Shown here: positions 9,470-17,740 of the stretch, in pieces | Layout of the letters: each line of letters opens with the position of its first letter | Position numbering within the stretch: the first letter of the stretch is position 1 | Origin: Alistipes sp. | Lineage (GTDB): Bacteria > Bacteroidota > Bacteroidia > Bacteroidales > Rikenellaceae | DNA: 64,000 nucleotides | Reading direction: 5' to 3' | Assembly: GCA_017398555.1 (NCBI GenBank) | Contig: JAFQFV010000028.1 | Span: 42,456-106,455, forward strand | Made by a program: the position numbers and the translations under genes | The notes under the pieces: model-generated | Database searches by the model: none | Seen by the model: the letters and a program-made list of their open reading frames with translations, nothing else | What the model was told of the DNA's origin: nothing

Positions 9470-9600
9470 TATCTTTGTTACTGAAGATGAATTCTCAACA
9501 TCGCCAATCCGTTTCCACATCTCACCAATCTTTCAGGCGATTTGCACATCTTTAACAACTAATTTATAGAGTGGGCGTCATCCAAGGCGCCCACTTTTCG
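9470..9600 (+). ncRNA. Candidate small RNA transcription unit 2, possibly encoding a 22-residue peptide
   Basis: TATCTTTG at 9470-9477 is a good -7 element (nearest upstream TTTG at 9450-9453, 16 nt away, is tighter than usual). The predicted RNA starts near 9481 and ends at the hairpin AGTGGGCG (9570-9577) / CGCCCACT (9588-9595) followed by a short T tract. It is about 115 nt long. Internal complementarity ATCGCC/GGCGAT suggests further folding. A 22-codon frame (9487-9555, MNSQHRQSV to RRFAHL) begins 6 nt after the predicted start. Whether it is translated is unknown. Confidence 0.5.
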
Positions 9601-9718
9601 TTCAATCGCTCTGTTCTAAACCTCTTTTAGTCTGCTTTATGGAGCACACCTTATGACTTTGTCATACTCTTTATGGCTATTTCAGGCAAATCTTCATTGT
9701 TTTTCCGCGAGTTCTTTG

Positions 9719-9726
9719 TATATTTG
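9719..9726 (+). promoter_or_regulatory. Promoter -7 element of the DUF2520 gene
   Basis: TATATTTG, with ATTG 19-22 nt upstream as a partial -33 match. The ATG at 9731 follows after only four bases, so the transcript should be essentially leaderless. Confidence 0.6.
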
Positions 9727-9730
9727 TAGG

Positions 9731-10516
9731 ATGAAAGAGCAAAAAGTGACAATTATTGGTAGCGGAAATGTTGCCGAGGCCTTTGCCGGGGCTCTGCACG
9801 ACAACTCTGTCGAGGTTGTGCAGGTATATGCCCGCAATCGTGAGCGAGGGGAGGCGGTAGCAGCCCTTGCAGGCGCTCAGTACTGCTCCGAGCCACAGCA
9901 GTTGAAGACGGCAGATATATACCTAATCTGCGTCAGCGACCGCGCCATTGCACAAGTAGCAGCATCGCTCCCATTTGCCGAGGGGTCAATAGTTGCTCAT
10001 ACGGCAGGATGTGGCACATTGGATATGCTGCCAGAGGGTGTGCATAGGGCGATTATCTATCCTTTCCAGACCTTCTCCATTGGGCGCAAGGTCGATTTTA
10101 GGGAGCTATATCTCTTTATCGAGGCGGAGGATAAGGCGACGCACCGCACAGCTACCGAGTTTGCAAAGCGGCTGACCGATAAGGTGGCAGATGCAGATGC
10201 GCAGTTACGCAGTAAGATTCACTTGGTGGGCGTTTTGGCGTCAAACTTTGTGAATAATATGTACGCAACGGCAGCGGAGGTTCTTGAGGGTGCCGGGCTG
10301 AGTTTTGATGTCGTTGCACCGCTTATTACCGAGGTGGCAGCAAAGGCTGTGGCGAGTGCTGACCCTGCAAAAGTGCAGACAGGCCCTGCCGTGCGTGGTG
10401 ATAAGGCGACAATGGAGCGCCACCGCGAGCTGATTGGCGACGATGAGTTACTGAAAACTATTTACGACAAGATAAGCGAAAATATATGGAGAGTAAAAGA
10501 AACTTCAAAGAGATAA
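9731..10516 (+). CDS. Rossmann-fold / DUF2520 protein (ketopantoate-reductase-like dehydrogenase)
   Basis: 261 residues from the ATG at 9731; the longer frame from 9653 adds an implausible N-terminus upstream of the promoter. N-terminal NAD(P)-binding motif VTIIGSGNVAEAFAGAL (GxGxxA type) and a DUF2520 C-terminal helical domain (SKIHLVGVLASNFVNNMYA...TGPAVRGD). Family members resemble 6-phosphogluconate/pyrroline-carboxylate dehydrogenases; the substrate is not known. Its last 31 nt overlap the KdsC-like gene, implying translational coupling, as in other Bacteroidales where these two genes are neighbours. Confidence 0.88.
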   Translation: MKEQKVTIIGSGNVAEAFAGALHDNSVEVVQVYARNRERGEAVAALAGAQYCSEPQQLKTADIYLICVSDRAIAQVAASLPFAEGSIVAHTAGCGTLDMLPEGVHRAIIYPFQTFSIGRKVDFRELYLFIEAEDKATHRTATEFAKRLTDKVADADAQLRSKIHLVGVLASNFVNNMYATAAEVLEGAGLSFDVVAPLITEVAAKAVASADPAKVQTGPAVRGDKATMERHRELIGDDELLKTIYDKISENIWRVKETSKR

Positions 10517-11046
10517 TTGCCGATGTAGAGGCGCTGATATTCGATGTTGACGGAGTGATGACCGACGGCAAGATTATCCCGATTGAGGGTGGCGACTTTA
10601 TCCGTTGCTACTACGCAAAAGATGGTTATGCCCTCGCTTACGCAGTAAAGCACGGCTGTAATGTCTGCGTCATTTCGGGCGGTTTTGGAGCTAACCTTGA
10701 GTCACGTATGCGCCGACTCGGTATTGAGCACTACTACCTTGGATGTATGGATAAGATTGCCGCGCTCAACGACTTTGCAGTTAAAACGGGAGTCAATCTA
10801 AAAAATGCTATCTATATGGGCGATGATATTCCTGACCTTGAGTGTATGCAGCACGTGGGTGTCCCTGTAGCTCCGGCAGATGCTTGCTCCGAGGTGCTTG
10901 ATGCAGCATTATATGTCTCCGAGTACAATGGTGGCGCAGGTGCTGTACGTGATATTATCGAGCAGGTGTTGCGCGTACAGGGCAAGTGGGCTCTCGATTG
11001 TCAGGGTGTGGTTGCAGCAGATGCAAACGAAACAGCCTCACGATGA
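10486..11046 (+). CDS. kdsC: HAD hydrolase, KdsC-like 3-deoxy-D-manno-octulosonate 8-phosphate phosphatase
   Basis: Predicted to dephosphorylate KDO-8-phosphate in lipid A inner-core synthesis. 186 residues, slightly longer than usual at the C-terminus. HAD motif I is IFDVDGVMTDGK, with the nucleophile Asp at about 20; motif II is CVISGGFG; motif IV is YMGDDIPDLECM. There is no cap domain, as expected of the tetrameric KdsC subfamily. The gene overlaps the DUF2520 gene upstream and its stop codon overlaps the start of the CYTH gene (ATGA). Substrate assignment rests on family resemblance. Confidence 0.85.
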   Translation: MESKRNFKEIIADVEALIFDVDGVMTDGKIIPIEGGDFIRCYYAKDGYALAYAVKHGCNVCVISGGFGANLESRMRRLGIEHYYLGCMDKIAALNDFAVKTGVNLKNAIYMGDDIPDLECMQHVGVPVAPADACSEVLDAALYVSEYNGGAGAVRDIIEQVLRVQGKWALDCQGVVAADANETASR

Positions 11047-11510
11047 GGGAGATTGAGCGTAAATATTTGGTAAATGACGACGCCTTTATCGCTCAGGCTC
11101 ACACCTCAACCCGCATAGCGCAGGGTTATCTGTGTGCCCGTAAGGTTACCGCCCGCATCAGGATATATGGCGATGTGGGGTATCTAACCTTCAAAGGCAA
11201 GAGCCACGATGGGGGATTGAGCCGTTTTGAGTTTGAGAGGCAGATACCACTCCGCTGTGCCGAGCAGCTATTACGTCGCTGCGGGGGTATTGTAGAGAAG
11301 ATTCGCCACCTTGTTGAGCATAAGGGTTACACTTGGGAGGTGGATGAGTTTAAGGGGGATAACGAGGGGCTTGTTGTGGCAGAGGTAGAGCTACCCGATA
11401 CCAATAGCACCCCGCCACTACCAGAGTGGATTTGGAAGGAGGTCACCTCGGACTACCACTACCGCAACTCCTACTTGGCACAAAAGCCTTATAAAGAGTG
11501 GTTTAAGTAA
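11043..11510 (+). CDS. CYTH domain protein (tripolyphosphatase / class IV adenylate-cyclase-like fold)
   Basis: 155 residues starting at MREIERKYLV, whose EIERK is the ExExK signature binding triphosphate with metal. Further basic and acidic strands follow (TARIRIYGDVGYLTFKGK, RFEFERQIP, WEVDEFKGDNEGLVVAEVEL) as in the triphosphate tunnel fold. Bacterial relatives often hydrolyse inorganic triphosphate. The start is set by the ATGA overlap with kdsC; a longer frame from 10986 runs inside kdsC and is rejected. Confidence 0.9.
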   Translation: MREIERKYLVNDDAFIAQAHTSTRIAQGYLCARKVTARIRIYGDVGYLTFKGKSHDGGLSRFEFERQIPLRCAEQLLRRCGGIVEKIRHLVEHKGYTWEVDEFKGDNEGLVVAEVELPDTNSTPPLPEWIWKEVTSDYHYRNSYLAQKPYKEWFK

Positions 11511-11538
11511 TTGACAAATAATATAAAAGATATAGACT

Positions 11539-12111
11539 ATGTTTTTGGAAAATGCCAGCCAGAAGGGTTGGATTGAGGTTATCTGCGGCTCGATGTTCTC
11601 GGGTAAGACCGAGGAGCTTATTCGCCGCCTGCGTCGCGCAGAGTTTGCACACCTGAAGGTGGAGATTTTTAAGCCTTGCATTGATGTTCGCTACTCGGAG
11701 GATGAGGTTGTATCGCACAACGCCACAACTATCCGCTCTACACCTGTTGAGTCGTCACAGAATATTCTGCTGCTCGCATCGGATGTAGATGTGGTGGGTA
11801 TTGACGAGGCTCAGTTCTTCGACCGCGGCATTATAGATGTCTGCCGACAGTTGGCAAACAGCGGTATTCGCGTAATTGTCGCGGGTCTGGATATGGACTA
11901 CTTGGGGCAGCCATTCGGCCCTATGCCCGATTTGATGGCTACAGCAGAGTATGTAACCAAAGTTCACGCTATCTGTGTTCGTTGCGGTAATTTGGCACAC
12001 CATTCGCACCGACTCACTGCCGACAACGCCCTGGTGATGCTCGGCGAGAAGGATACATACGAGCCTATCTGTCGCCACTGCTTTGCAGAGCTTACAAAAA
12101 ATGAACAATAA
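11539..12111 (+). CDS. tdk: Thymidine kinase
   Basis: Salvage enzyme phosphorylating thymidine to dTMP. 190 residues, type II family length. Walker [16 protein letters not shown] at about 16-30, DEAQFF at about 91-96 (magnesium/base contacts), [14 protein letters not shown] lasso-like segment, and four cysteines near the C-terminus (CVRCG and CRHC) for structural zinc. Stands 28 nt after the CYTH gene. Confidence 0.96.
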   Translation: MFLENASQKGWIEVICGSMFSGKTEELIRRLRRAEFAHLKVEIFKPCIDVRYSEDEVVSHNATTIRSTPVESSQNILLLASDVDVVGIDEAQFFDRGIIDVCRQLANSGIRVIVAGLDMDYLGQPFGPMPDLMATAEYVTKVHAICVRCGNLAHHSHRLTADNALVMLGEKDTYEPICRHCFAELTKNEQ

Positions 12112-12149
12112 AACAGAATTTTCTACGTTTATAGTAAAAATATCAATAT

Positions 12150-13148
12150 ATGAGCGAAGTAATAAACATCAAAGAACTCAATGAGCGCATCGAGAGAGAG
12201 TCGCTCTTTGTAGATACCCTGCGTCAGGAGATGGGTAAGGTTATCGTTGGTCAGAGCCACCTTATTGACACACTGCTGATTGGTCTGCTCTCTAACGGCC
12301 ATATCCTGCTTGAGGGTGTTCCGGGTCTTGCAAAGACCCTTGCCATTACAACCCTTGCAAAGGCTGTAGATGCAGATTTTTCGAGAATACAGTTTACCCC
12401 GGACCTGCTCCCTGCCGATGTTGTGGGTACACTTATCTACTCACAGAAGAGTGAGGAGTTTACAGTGCGTAAAGGTCCCGTTTTTGCAAACTTCGTGCTT
12501 GCCGATGAGATCAACCGTTCTCCGGCAAAGGTGCAATCTGCACTGCTTGAGGCTATGCAGGAGCGTCAGGTGACTATCGGCGAGAATACATACTCTCTGC
12601 CGGAGCCATTCCTCGTACTTGCGACACAAAACCCATTAGAGCAGGAGGGTACATATCCTCTGCCAGAGGCACAGGTGGACCGTTTTATGCTCAAGGTCAA
12701 AATCTCCTATCCGAAGCGATCTGAGGAGCGCGACATCGTTCGCATGAACCTCAGCGGTGCCGGTATGCCGCAGCCAAATAAGATTATCACACCGCAGGAT
12801 ATTGTCCGTGCACGCCGCGTAGTGGAGGATGTATATATGGACGAGAAGATTGAGAAGTATATCGTCGATATCATCTTCGCCACCCGTGAGCCTGCCGAGT
12901 ACAACCTTCAGAAGTTGCAGTCACTTATCGCCTACGGAGGCTCTCCACGTGCAAGTATCTCGTTGGCAAAGGCTGCCCGCGCTTACGCATTTATCCGTCG
13001 TCGCGGCTATGTTATTCCGGAGGATGTGCGTGCCGTATGTCACGACGTATTGCGCCACCGTATCGGCCTTACATACGAGGCAGAGGCGGAGAATATCACC
13101 ACCGAGGAGATTATTACCGAGATTCTCAATAACGTCATCGTACCATAA
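12150..13148 (+). CDS. moxR: MoxR-family AAA+ ATPase (first gene of the Bat operon)
   Basis: Cytoplasmic AAA+ chaperone-like ATPase of 332 residues. Walker A GVPGLAKT at about 56-63, Walker B FVLADEINR, sensor-1 ATQNPLEQEGTYPLPEAQ and the C-terminal lid with GGSPRASI. MoxR proteins act with VWA-domain partners, here DUF58, BatA and BatB downstream, which supports a role in maturing or remodelling an envelope complex. The operon is associated with aerotolerance in Bacteroides. Confidence 0.94.
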   Translation: MSEVINIKELNERIERESLFVDTLRQEMGKVIVGQSHLIDTLLIGLLSNGHILLEGVPGLAKTLAITTLAKAVDADFSRIQFTPDLLPADVVGTLIYSQKSEEFTVRKGPVFANFVLADEINRSPAKVQSALLEAMQERQVTIGENTYSLPEPFLVLATQNPLEQEGTYPLPEAQVDRFMLKVKISYPKRSEERDIVRMNLSGAGMPQPNKIITPQDIVRARRVVEDVYMDEKIEKYIVDIIFATREPAEYNLQKLQSLIAYGGSPRASISLAKAARAYAFIRRRGYVIPEDVRAVCHDVLRHRIGLTYEAEAENITTEEIITEILNNVIVP

Positions 13149-14032
13149 TGGCTCAAAGCGAAAGCGATATTCTAAAGCGGGTTCGCAAAATCGAAATCAA
13201 GACCCGAGGGCTGTCGAATGAGATCTTTGCAGGAAAGTATCATACGGCATTCAAGGGACGCGGTATGTCCTTCTCGGAGGTGCGTGAGTACCGTCTTGGC
13301 GATGATGTGAGAGATATCGATTGGAATGTTACAGCTCGTTCTCGCACCCCTCATATCAAGATTTATGAGGAGGAGCGTGAGCTGACGATGATGCTGATGG
13401 TCGATGTGAGTGGTTCGCGCAAATTCGGCTCTACAGAGCAGACAAAGCAGAATATCATCACCGAGATTGCCGCCGTGCTCGCCTTCTCGGCAGCTCAGAC
13501 GGGCGATAAGGTGGGTTGTATATTCTTCTCCGACAAGGTGGAGAAGTTCATTCCGCCGAAGAAGGGGCGCAGCCATATTCTGATGATTATTCGCTCGCTA
13601 ATCGAGTTCACACCACAGTCCGAGGGCACAGCTCTCTCTGAGGCGGTGCGTTATATGACCAATGTGAACAAGAAGCGCTGCACAACCTTCATCCTCTCCG
13701 ACTTTATCAACCCAAAGAGCGATATGGCCCCATTAGAGGATGCTCTGAAGATTGCCACCTCGCGCCACGACCTGGTAGCTATTCGTGTCAGCGACCCGCG
13801 TGACAAGGAGCTCCCAAATGTGGGTATTATCGAGATGCGTGATGCCGAGAGCGGCGAGAAGTTGTGGGTAGATAGTTCATCGCCCGCTGTAAGAGAGTAC
13901 TTCGCTCAGCAGTGGGATAGTCGCAACCAGACCATTGAGAATCTGCTCAAGCACAACCGCATAGATACTGCCGAGGTTTCGACCGATGCCGACTACGTTG
14001 CAGAATTGATAAAACTCTTCAAACAGAGATGA
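13148..14032 (+). CDS. DUF58 domain protein with VWA-like fold
   Basis: 294 residues. Conserved DUF58 block LGDDVRDIDWNVTARSRTPHIK followed by a metal-site-like MVDVSGSRKFG (DxSGS) and FSDKVEKFIPP. Its ATG overlaps the moxR stop by one base and its stop overlaps the next gene (ATGA), so translation is coupled through this part of the operon. Likely partner of MoxR in the cytoplasm; molecular role not established. Confidence 0.92.
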   Translation: MAQSESDILKRVRKIEIKTRGLSNEIFAGKYHTAFKGRGMSFSEVREYRLGDDVRDIDWNVTARSRTPHIKIYEEERELTMMLMVDVSGSRKFGSTEQTKQNIITEIAAVLAFSAAQTGDKVGCIFFSDKVEKFIPPKKGRSHILMIIRSLIEFTPQSEGTALSEAVRYMTNVNKKRCTTFILSDFINPKSDMAPLEDALKIATSRHDLVAIRVSDPRDKELPNVGIIEMRDAESGEKLWVDSSSPAVREYFAQQWDSRNQTIENLLKHNRIDTAEVSTDADYVAELIKLFKQR

Positions 14033-15024
14033 TTAGACCACTTAAACAGTTAGCTCTATTTCTCCTTGCCTTTGTGGCAATATCTGCCTCTGCGCAGAGT
14101 ATTCCACCAAAGGTGAGGGCCTATATTGAGCCTGATAGCATACTTATCGGTGACCGATTTACCCTTACCATTGATGTTGAGAAGGATCAGGTGCAAAACC
14201 TCTTCTTCCCCGCCTTTGCTATGGGTGAGACTAAGGGTGAGAAGCCTCAGTTTGGTATTATCGAGTGCATCGAGGACCACCCGACCGACACACTTGAGCA
14301 CAAGGGTCGTAAGGTACTGCTGCGCAAGCGTTACACGCTGACAGCATTTGATGAGGGTGTATATAACCTCGGCCGTCCGAGTGTGCTCTATGCCGATAAA
14401 AATATTGTCGATACACTCTACGGCTCTGTAGATTCGTTGCACATCGTTGTTTCGACCTTCAAAATCGACTCTACATCGATGCTAAACGACATCAAACCTG
14501 TAAAGAAGATGCCTTTCCGCTTTGGCGAGATTTCGGGCTATCTATCTATCGCTCTGGTAGTTATCGCTCTAATTGCCTTTGCCATATATCTCTTGGCACG
14601 CCACCTTGCAAAGCGAGGCAAGAGCATTGCCGACCTATTCAAGCCGGAGCCGCCACTGCCACCGCACATCGTCGCTATTGCCGCGTTAGAGCAGTTGCAG
14701 AGCCAGAAGTTGTGGCAGAATAATAAGCACAAAGAGTACTACTCGGCACTGACAGATATTCTGAGAACATACATCGACGGTCGATTTGGCGTGGGTGCTA
14801 TGGAGATGACCACAGATGAGATTATTGATGCAATAAAGGATTTGGGTCTGTCGCAGAAACTCTCGATGGATGTTTTGAGCCTGCTGCGCGATGCCGACCT
14901 TGTCAAGTTCGCAAAGGCGATGCCTGAGGCGGCCGAAAACGAGAGTGCATTTAGCAAGGTGTACTACTTTGTCGAGGAGACAAAACCGATAGAGCAAACC
15001 GAAGAGAATGAGGAGGATAAGTAG
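14029..15024 (+). CDS. Bat-operon membrane-anchored protein (hypothetical, DUF4381-like arrangement)
   Basis: 331 residues: a signal peptide (LALFLLAFVAISASAQS), a beta-rich periplasmic region of about 130 residues with an Ig-like character (YIEPDSILIGDRFTLTIDVE), one membrane span at about 170-190 (LSIALVVIALIAFAIYLL), then a cytoplasmic domain with a helical region (KEYYSALTDILRTYIDGRFG...MTTDEIIDAI). This resembles the third protein of Bacteroides Bat operons rather than full-length BatD, which is much longer. Start overlaps the DUF58 stop. Exact function unknown. Confidence 0.82.
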   Translation: MIRPLKQLALFLLAFVAISASAQSIPPKVRAYIEPDSILIGDRFTLTIDVEKDQVQNLFFPAFAMGETKGEKPQFGIIECIEDHPTDTLEHKGRKVLLRKRYTLTAFDEGVYNLGRPSVLYADKNIVDTLYGSVDSLHIVVSTFKIDSTSMLNDIKPVKKMPFRFGEISGYLSIALVVIALIAFAIYLLARHLAKRGKSIADLFKPEPPLPPHIVAIAALEQLQSQKLWQNNKHKEYYSALTDILRTYIDGRFGVGAMEMTTDEIIDAIKDLGLSQKLSMDVLSLLRDADLVKFAKAMPEAAENESAFSKVYYFVEETKPIEQTEENEEDK

Positions 15025-15726
15025 ATGAATTACAGAGCTTTAACTATCATACTTACTATTGCTGCCTCACTTGTTTTCGGCGAGGCGCTATCTCAGAAGA
15101 TGCCCGAAAGACGTCTTGTGCGCAAGGGTAATCGCCAATATGAGCGTGGCGATTTCGATGCGAGCCTTGACAGCTATGCTCGCGCGTTGCAGCACGATCC
15201 TACCTCTTTTGAGGCGAAGTTTAATACAGCCAATGGTCAGTTCCGCAAGGAGCTTATCGACAAGTCGGAGCAGACCCTGCGCAAGCTTGCACAGGACTCT
15301 ACACGCACCGACATTGAGCGCAGCGAGGTGGCCTACAACTTAGGCAACACCCTCTTTGTGCAGCAGCGATTAGAGGAGGCTTTAGATTGTTTCCGCAACG
15401 CCATGCGCCTTAATCCTGATGATAAGGAGGCTAAATACAACTATGCCCTGACAAAGGAGTTGCTCAAGCAGCAGCAAAATCAGCAGCAGCAGCAACAACA
15501 GAATCAGGATCAAAACCAGAACCAAGACCAAAATCAGGAGCAGCAGGAGCAAGAGCAGGAGCAAAATCAAGATCAGAAGGAGCAGAATCAGCAACCTGAT
15601 GAGCAACAGATATCCGAGCAGGAGCAGCAGGCTATGCTTGAGGCTATACAGGCTCAGGAGGACAAAACACAGGATAAACTTAAAGAGAAGAAGGGAGTTC
15701 TTATCCGCGGAGGTAAGAATTGGTAA
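15025..15726 (+). CDS. TPR protein with Gln/Asn-rich tail (BatC-like)
   Basis: 233 residues. N-terminal signal peptide or anchor (LTIILTIAASLVFGEALSQ), then TPR-like repeats at about 35-145 (RQYERGDFDASLDSYARALQHDP, EALDCFRNAMRLNPDDKEAKYNYAL). After that comes a Gln/Asn/Glu/Asp-only tract of about 50 residues (150-200) and a basic C-terminus (KEKKGVLIRGG). Such TPR proteins accompany BatA/BatB. Here it precedes BatA, whereas in the commonly described order BatC follows BatB. It begins immediately after the previous stop. Confidence 0.88.
   Translation: MNYRALTIILTIAASLVFGEALSQKMPERRLVRKGNRQYERGDFDASLDSYARALQHDPTSFEAKFNTANGQFRKELIDKSEQTLRKLAQDSTRTDIERSEVAYNLGNTLFVQQRLEEALDCFRNAMRLNPDDKEAKYNYALTKELLKQQQNQQQQQQQNQDQNQNQDQNQEQQEQEQEQNQDQKEQNQQPDEQQISEQEQQAMLEAIQAQEDKTQDKLKEKKGVLIRGGKNW
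15472..15605 (+). repeat. Low-complexity CAG/CAA/AAT-rich tract inside the TPR gene
   Basis: A run dominated by CAG, CAA, AAC, AAT, GAT and GAG codons, encoding Gln/Asn/Asp/Glu. The imperfect codon mixture suggests selection on protein composition rather than a pure slippage repeat. The opposite strand reads as a spurious Leu/Ile-rich frame. Confidence 0.85.
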
Positions 15727-15731
15727 ATATT

Positions 15732-16721
15732 ATGGAGTTTGCATCACCAAAAATATTGTGGTTTTTACTGCTGCTTGTACCCCTTGTGGCATACTACATC
15801 TATCGTGCACGCCAGGGTGGAGCGGCCGTAACAGTATCTACTATCGACACCGTTAAGCGGGCACCAAAGACGCTCCGCTACTATCTGCGACACATCCCAT
15901 TTGTGCTGCGATGTGCTGCGCTCTCGCTTATTATCGTGGCTATAGCCCGTCCGCAGAGTGCCGAGCACTACACAAACACCACAACAGAGGGTATCGATAT
16001 TGTCCTTGCTGTCGATGTATCAACCTCAATGCTTGCCAAGGACTTCACACCCGACCGTCTGAGCGTGGCAAAGGAGGTTGCCTCAGAGTTTATCAGTGAC
16101 CGCACGGGCGACCGTATAGGCTTAGTGGTTTTTGCCGGCGAGTCATTCACACAGTCACCACTTACAACCGACCAGAGTTCGCTCCAGACTATGCTTGGAC
16201 GCATCTCAAGCGGCATTATCGAGGATGGAACGGCTATCGGTAACGGTCTTGCCACCTCTATCAACCGTCTGCGCGAATCGGATGCCAAGAGTAAGGTTGT
16301 CATTCTGCTGACCGATGGTGTAAACAATCGAGGCGAGATATCTCCACTCACAGCGGCAAAGATTGCCAAAGATTTGGGCATTAAGGTCTATACTATCGGT
16401 ATCGGTCGTCGCGGAACGGCTCCATATCCGATTTTTGACGATCGCGGCCGCGAGGTAGATGTGGTCAATATGAAGGTTGAGATTGACGAGAAGATACTGC
16501 GCAACATCGCCGAGCAGACAGGTGGCGAGTACTTCCGTGCCACCGATAAGCAGACCCTTGAGGCTGTATATGAGCGCATTAACCAGCTTGAGAAGAGCCG
16601 CGTAGAGGTTGAAAATCGCACAACACTCCACGAAGAGTTCCTCCTCTTTGTACTTTGGGCTTTGGCAGCTCTGTTGCTTGAGTTTATTATAGAGAAAGTT
16701 CTCCTTAAACGAATACCATAA
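15732..16721 (+). CDS. batA: BatA: membrane-anchored von Willebrand factor A protein
   Basis: 329 residues. Two N-terminal membrane segments (KILWFLLLLVPLVAYYIY at about 7-24; LRCAALSLIIVAIA at about 59-72), a VWA domain (about 88-275) with a complete MIDAS (D95-x-S97-x-S99, a Thr in SPLTTDQ, Asp in LLTDGVNN), and a C-terminal membrane span. The start chosen is MEFASPK, 12 nt inside the longest frame, because it clears the previous gene's stop and gives the usual BatA N-terminus. Its last base overlaps the start of batB. Confidence 0.93.
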   Translation: MEFASPKILWFLLLLVPLVAYYIYRARQGGAAVTVSTIDTVKRAPKTLRYYLRHIPFVLRCAALSLIIVAIARPQSAEHYTNTTTEGIDIVLAVDVSTSMLAKDFTPDRLSVAKEVASEFISDRTGDRIGLVVFAGESFTQSPLTTDQSSLQTMLGRISSGIIEDGTAIGNGLATSINRLRESDAKSKVVILLTDGVNNRGEISPLTAAKIAKDLGIKVYTIGIGRRGTAPYPIFDDRGREVDVVNMKVEIDEKILRNIAEQTGGEYFRATDKQTLEAVYERINQLEKSRVEVENRTTLHEEFLLFVLWALAALLLEFIIEKVLLKRIP

Positions 16722-17734
16722 TGTTTCAGTTCGCAAATCCAAATATACTCTACCTGCTGCTTGTCATACCCGTTATGATAGCGGTGCTGGTCGTCTTGTC
16801 GCATATCCGCCGTCGTAATATTGCCAAGTTTGGTAATCCATCGACGCTCTATGCGCTTATGCCCGACCTTTCGAGCGTGAGAACAAAGATAAAGAGCTCT
16901 CTGTTCCTGCTCGCCACAACGGCAGTAATCTTCGCCGCGGCACGCCCGCAGTTCGGCTCGAAGCTCAAGGAGCAGACAAGTGAGGGTATAGAGATGATGT
17001 TGGTAGTCGATATCTCCAACTCTATGCTTGCCGAGGACTTTGCACCAAATCGTCTTGACCGTACCCGCTATGCCATCGATAAGCTCTTTGCATCCCTTAA
17101 TCAGGACCGCGTAGGTATGGTTGTCTTTGCCGGCGAGGCGAAGGTGCAGCTGCCTATTACCACAGATTATCGTATGGCCCGCAGCTTCACAAAGCGTATA
17201 TCTCCATCGCTTGTCTCGGTACAGGGAACAGAGATTGGTCAGGCGCTCAATCTCGCATCGCTCTCCTTCTCGCAAAATCGTGAGGCGGGCCGTGTGATGA
17301 TTCTCATTACCGATGGTGAGACCCACGACTCGGCAGCACTCGATGCAGCAAAACGAGCCGCAGAGCAGGGCATTAAGATATTCGCCATAGGTATCGGAAC
17401 ACCTGAAGGAGCACCTGTCAAGGTTGATGGAGAGTTTATCAAGGATGAGAATGATGAGATGGTCGTAAGCCGTCTGAATGAGGAGCTGCTGCAACAGATT
17501 GCCGCCGCAACGGGTGGTGGTTATATTCGCGCAACCAATGCCGCATTCGGTCTTGAGCAGATTGTTGAGCAGATAGAGAAACTCGAGAAGGGCGAGCTTA
17601 CTTCGCTCCGTTTTGAGGAGTATAACGAGCAGTTCCAATGGATACTCGCCATTGCAGCCGTTCTGCTACTGCTTGAGGCGTTGATGTTACCTCGTCGCAA
17701 CCCTCGACTGAAGAAGTTTAATATATTTAGGTAA
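16721..17734 (+). CDS. batB: BatB: membrane-anchored von Willebrand factor A protein
   Basis: 337 residues, paralogue of BatA with the same layout: N-terminal spans (ILYLLLVIPVMIAVLVVL; SLFLLATTAVIFAAA), a VWA domain with MIDAS D97-x-S99-x-S101 (VVDISNSM), LPITTDY and ITDGETHD, and a C-terminal span (WILAIAAVLLLLEALML) ending in a basic tail. Translationally coupled to batA. In Bacteroides the Bat proteins are needed for full oxygen tolerance; the mechanism remains unclear. Confidence 0.93.
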   Translation: MFQFANPNILYLLLVIPVMIAVLVVLSHIRRRNIAKFGNPSTLYALMPDLSSVRTKIKSSLFLLATTAVIFAAARPQFGSKLKEQTSEGIEMMLVVDISNSMLAEDFAPNRLDRTRYAIDKLFASLNQDRVGMVVFAGEAKVQLPITTDYRMARSFTKRISPSLVSVQGTEIGQALNLASLSFSQNREAGRVMILITDGETHDSAALDAAKRAAEQGIKIFAIGIGTPEGAPVKVDGEFIKDENDEMVVSRLNEELLQQIAAATGGGYIRATNAAFGLEQIVEQIEKLEKGELTSLRFEEYNEQFQWILAIAAVLLLLEALMLPRRNPRLKKFNIFR

Positions 17735-17740
17735 GCGTAT

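Larger units (their letters stand above)
9078..9730. other. 653-nt gene-free stretch
   Basis: Between the membrane protein and the DUF2520 gene. It holds two separate promoter/terminator pairs (annotated individually), an AT-rich segment at 9115-9235, and the promoter of the DUF2520 gene at 9719-9726. The open frame at 9370-9555 spans the second promoter and is not credible as a gene in full; only its last 23 codons lie downstream of that promoter. Confidence 0.7.

Noticed and set aside
9370-9555. 61-codon ORF in the gap before the DUF2520 gene
   Set aside because: Its first two thirds lie upstream of a strong promoter element and the composition is not protein-like; only the last 23 codons are kept as a possible peptide.
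14029-15024. BatD assignment for the third Bat-operon gene
   Set aside because: At 331 residues with a single Ig-like region and a cytoplasmic helical domain it is too short and differently arranged for BatD.
15472-15605. Possible tandem-repeat array or CRISPR-like structure
   Set aside because: The units are codon-level low complexity inside one reading frame, without constant repeats or spacers.
15382-15606. Minus-strand Leu/Ile-rich frame
   Set aside because: It is the complement of the CAG/CAA-rich tract in the TPR gene, not a membrane protein.
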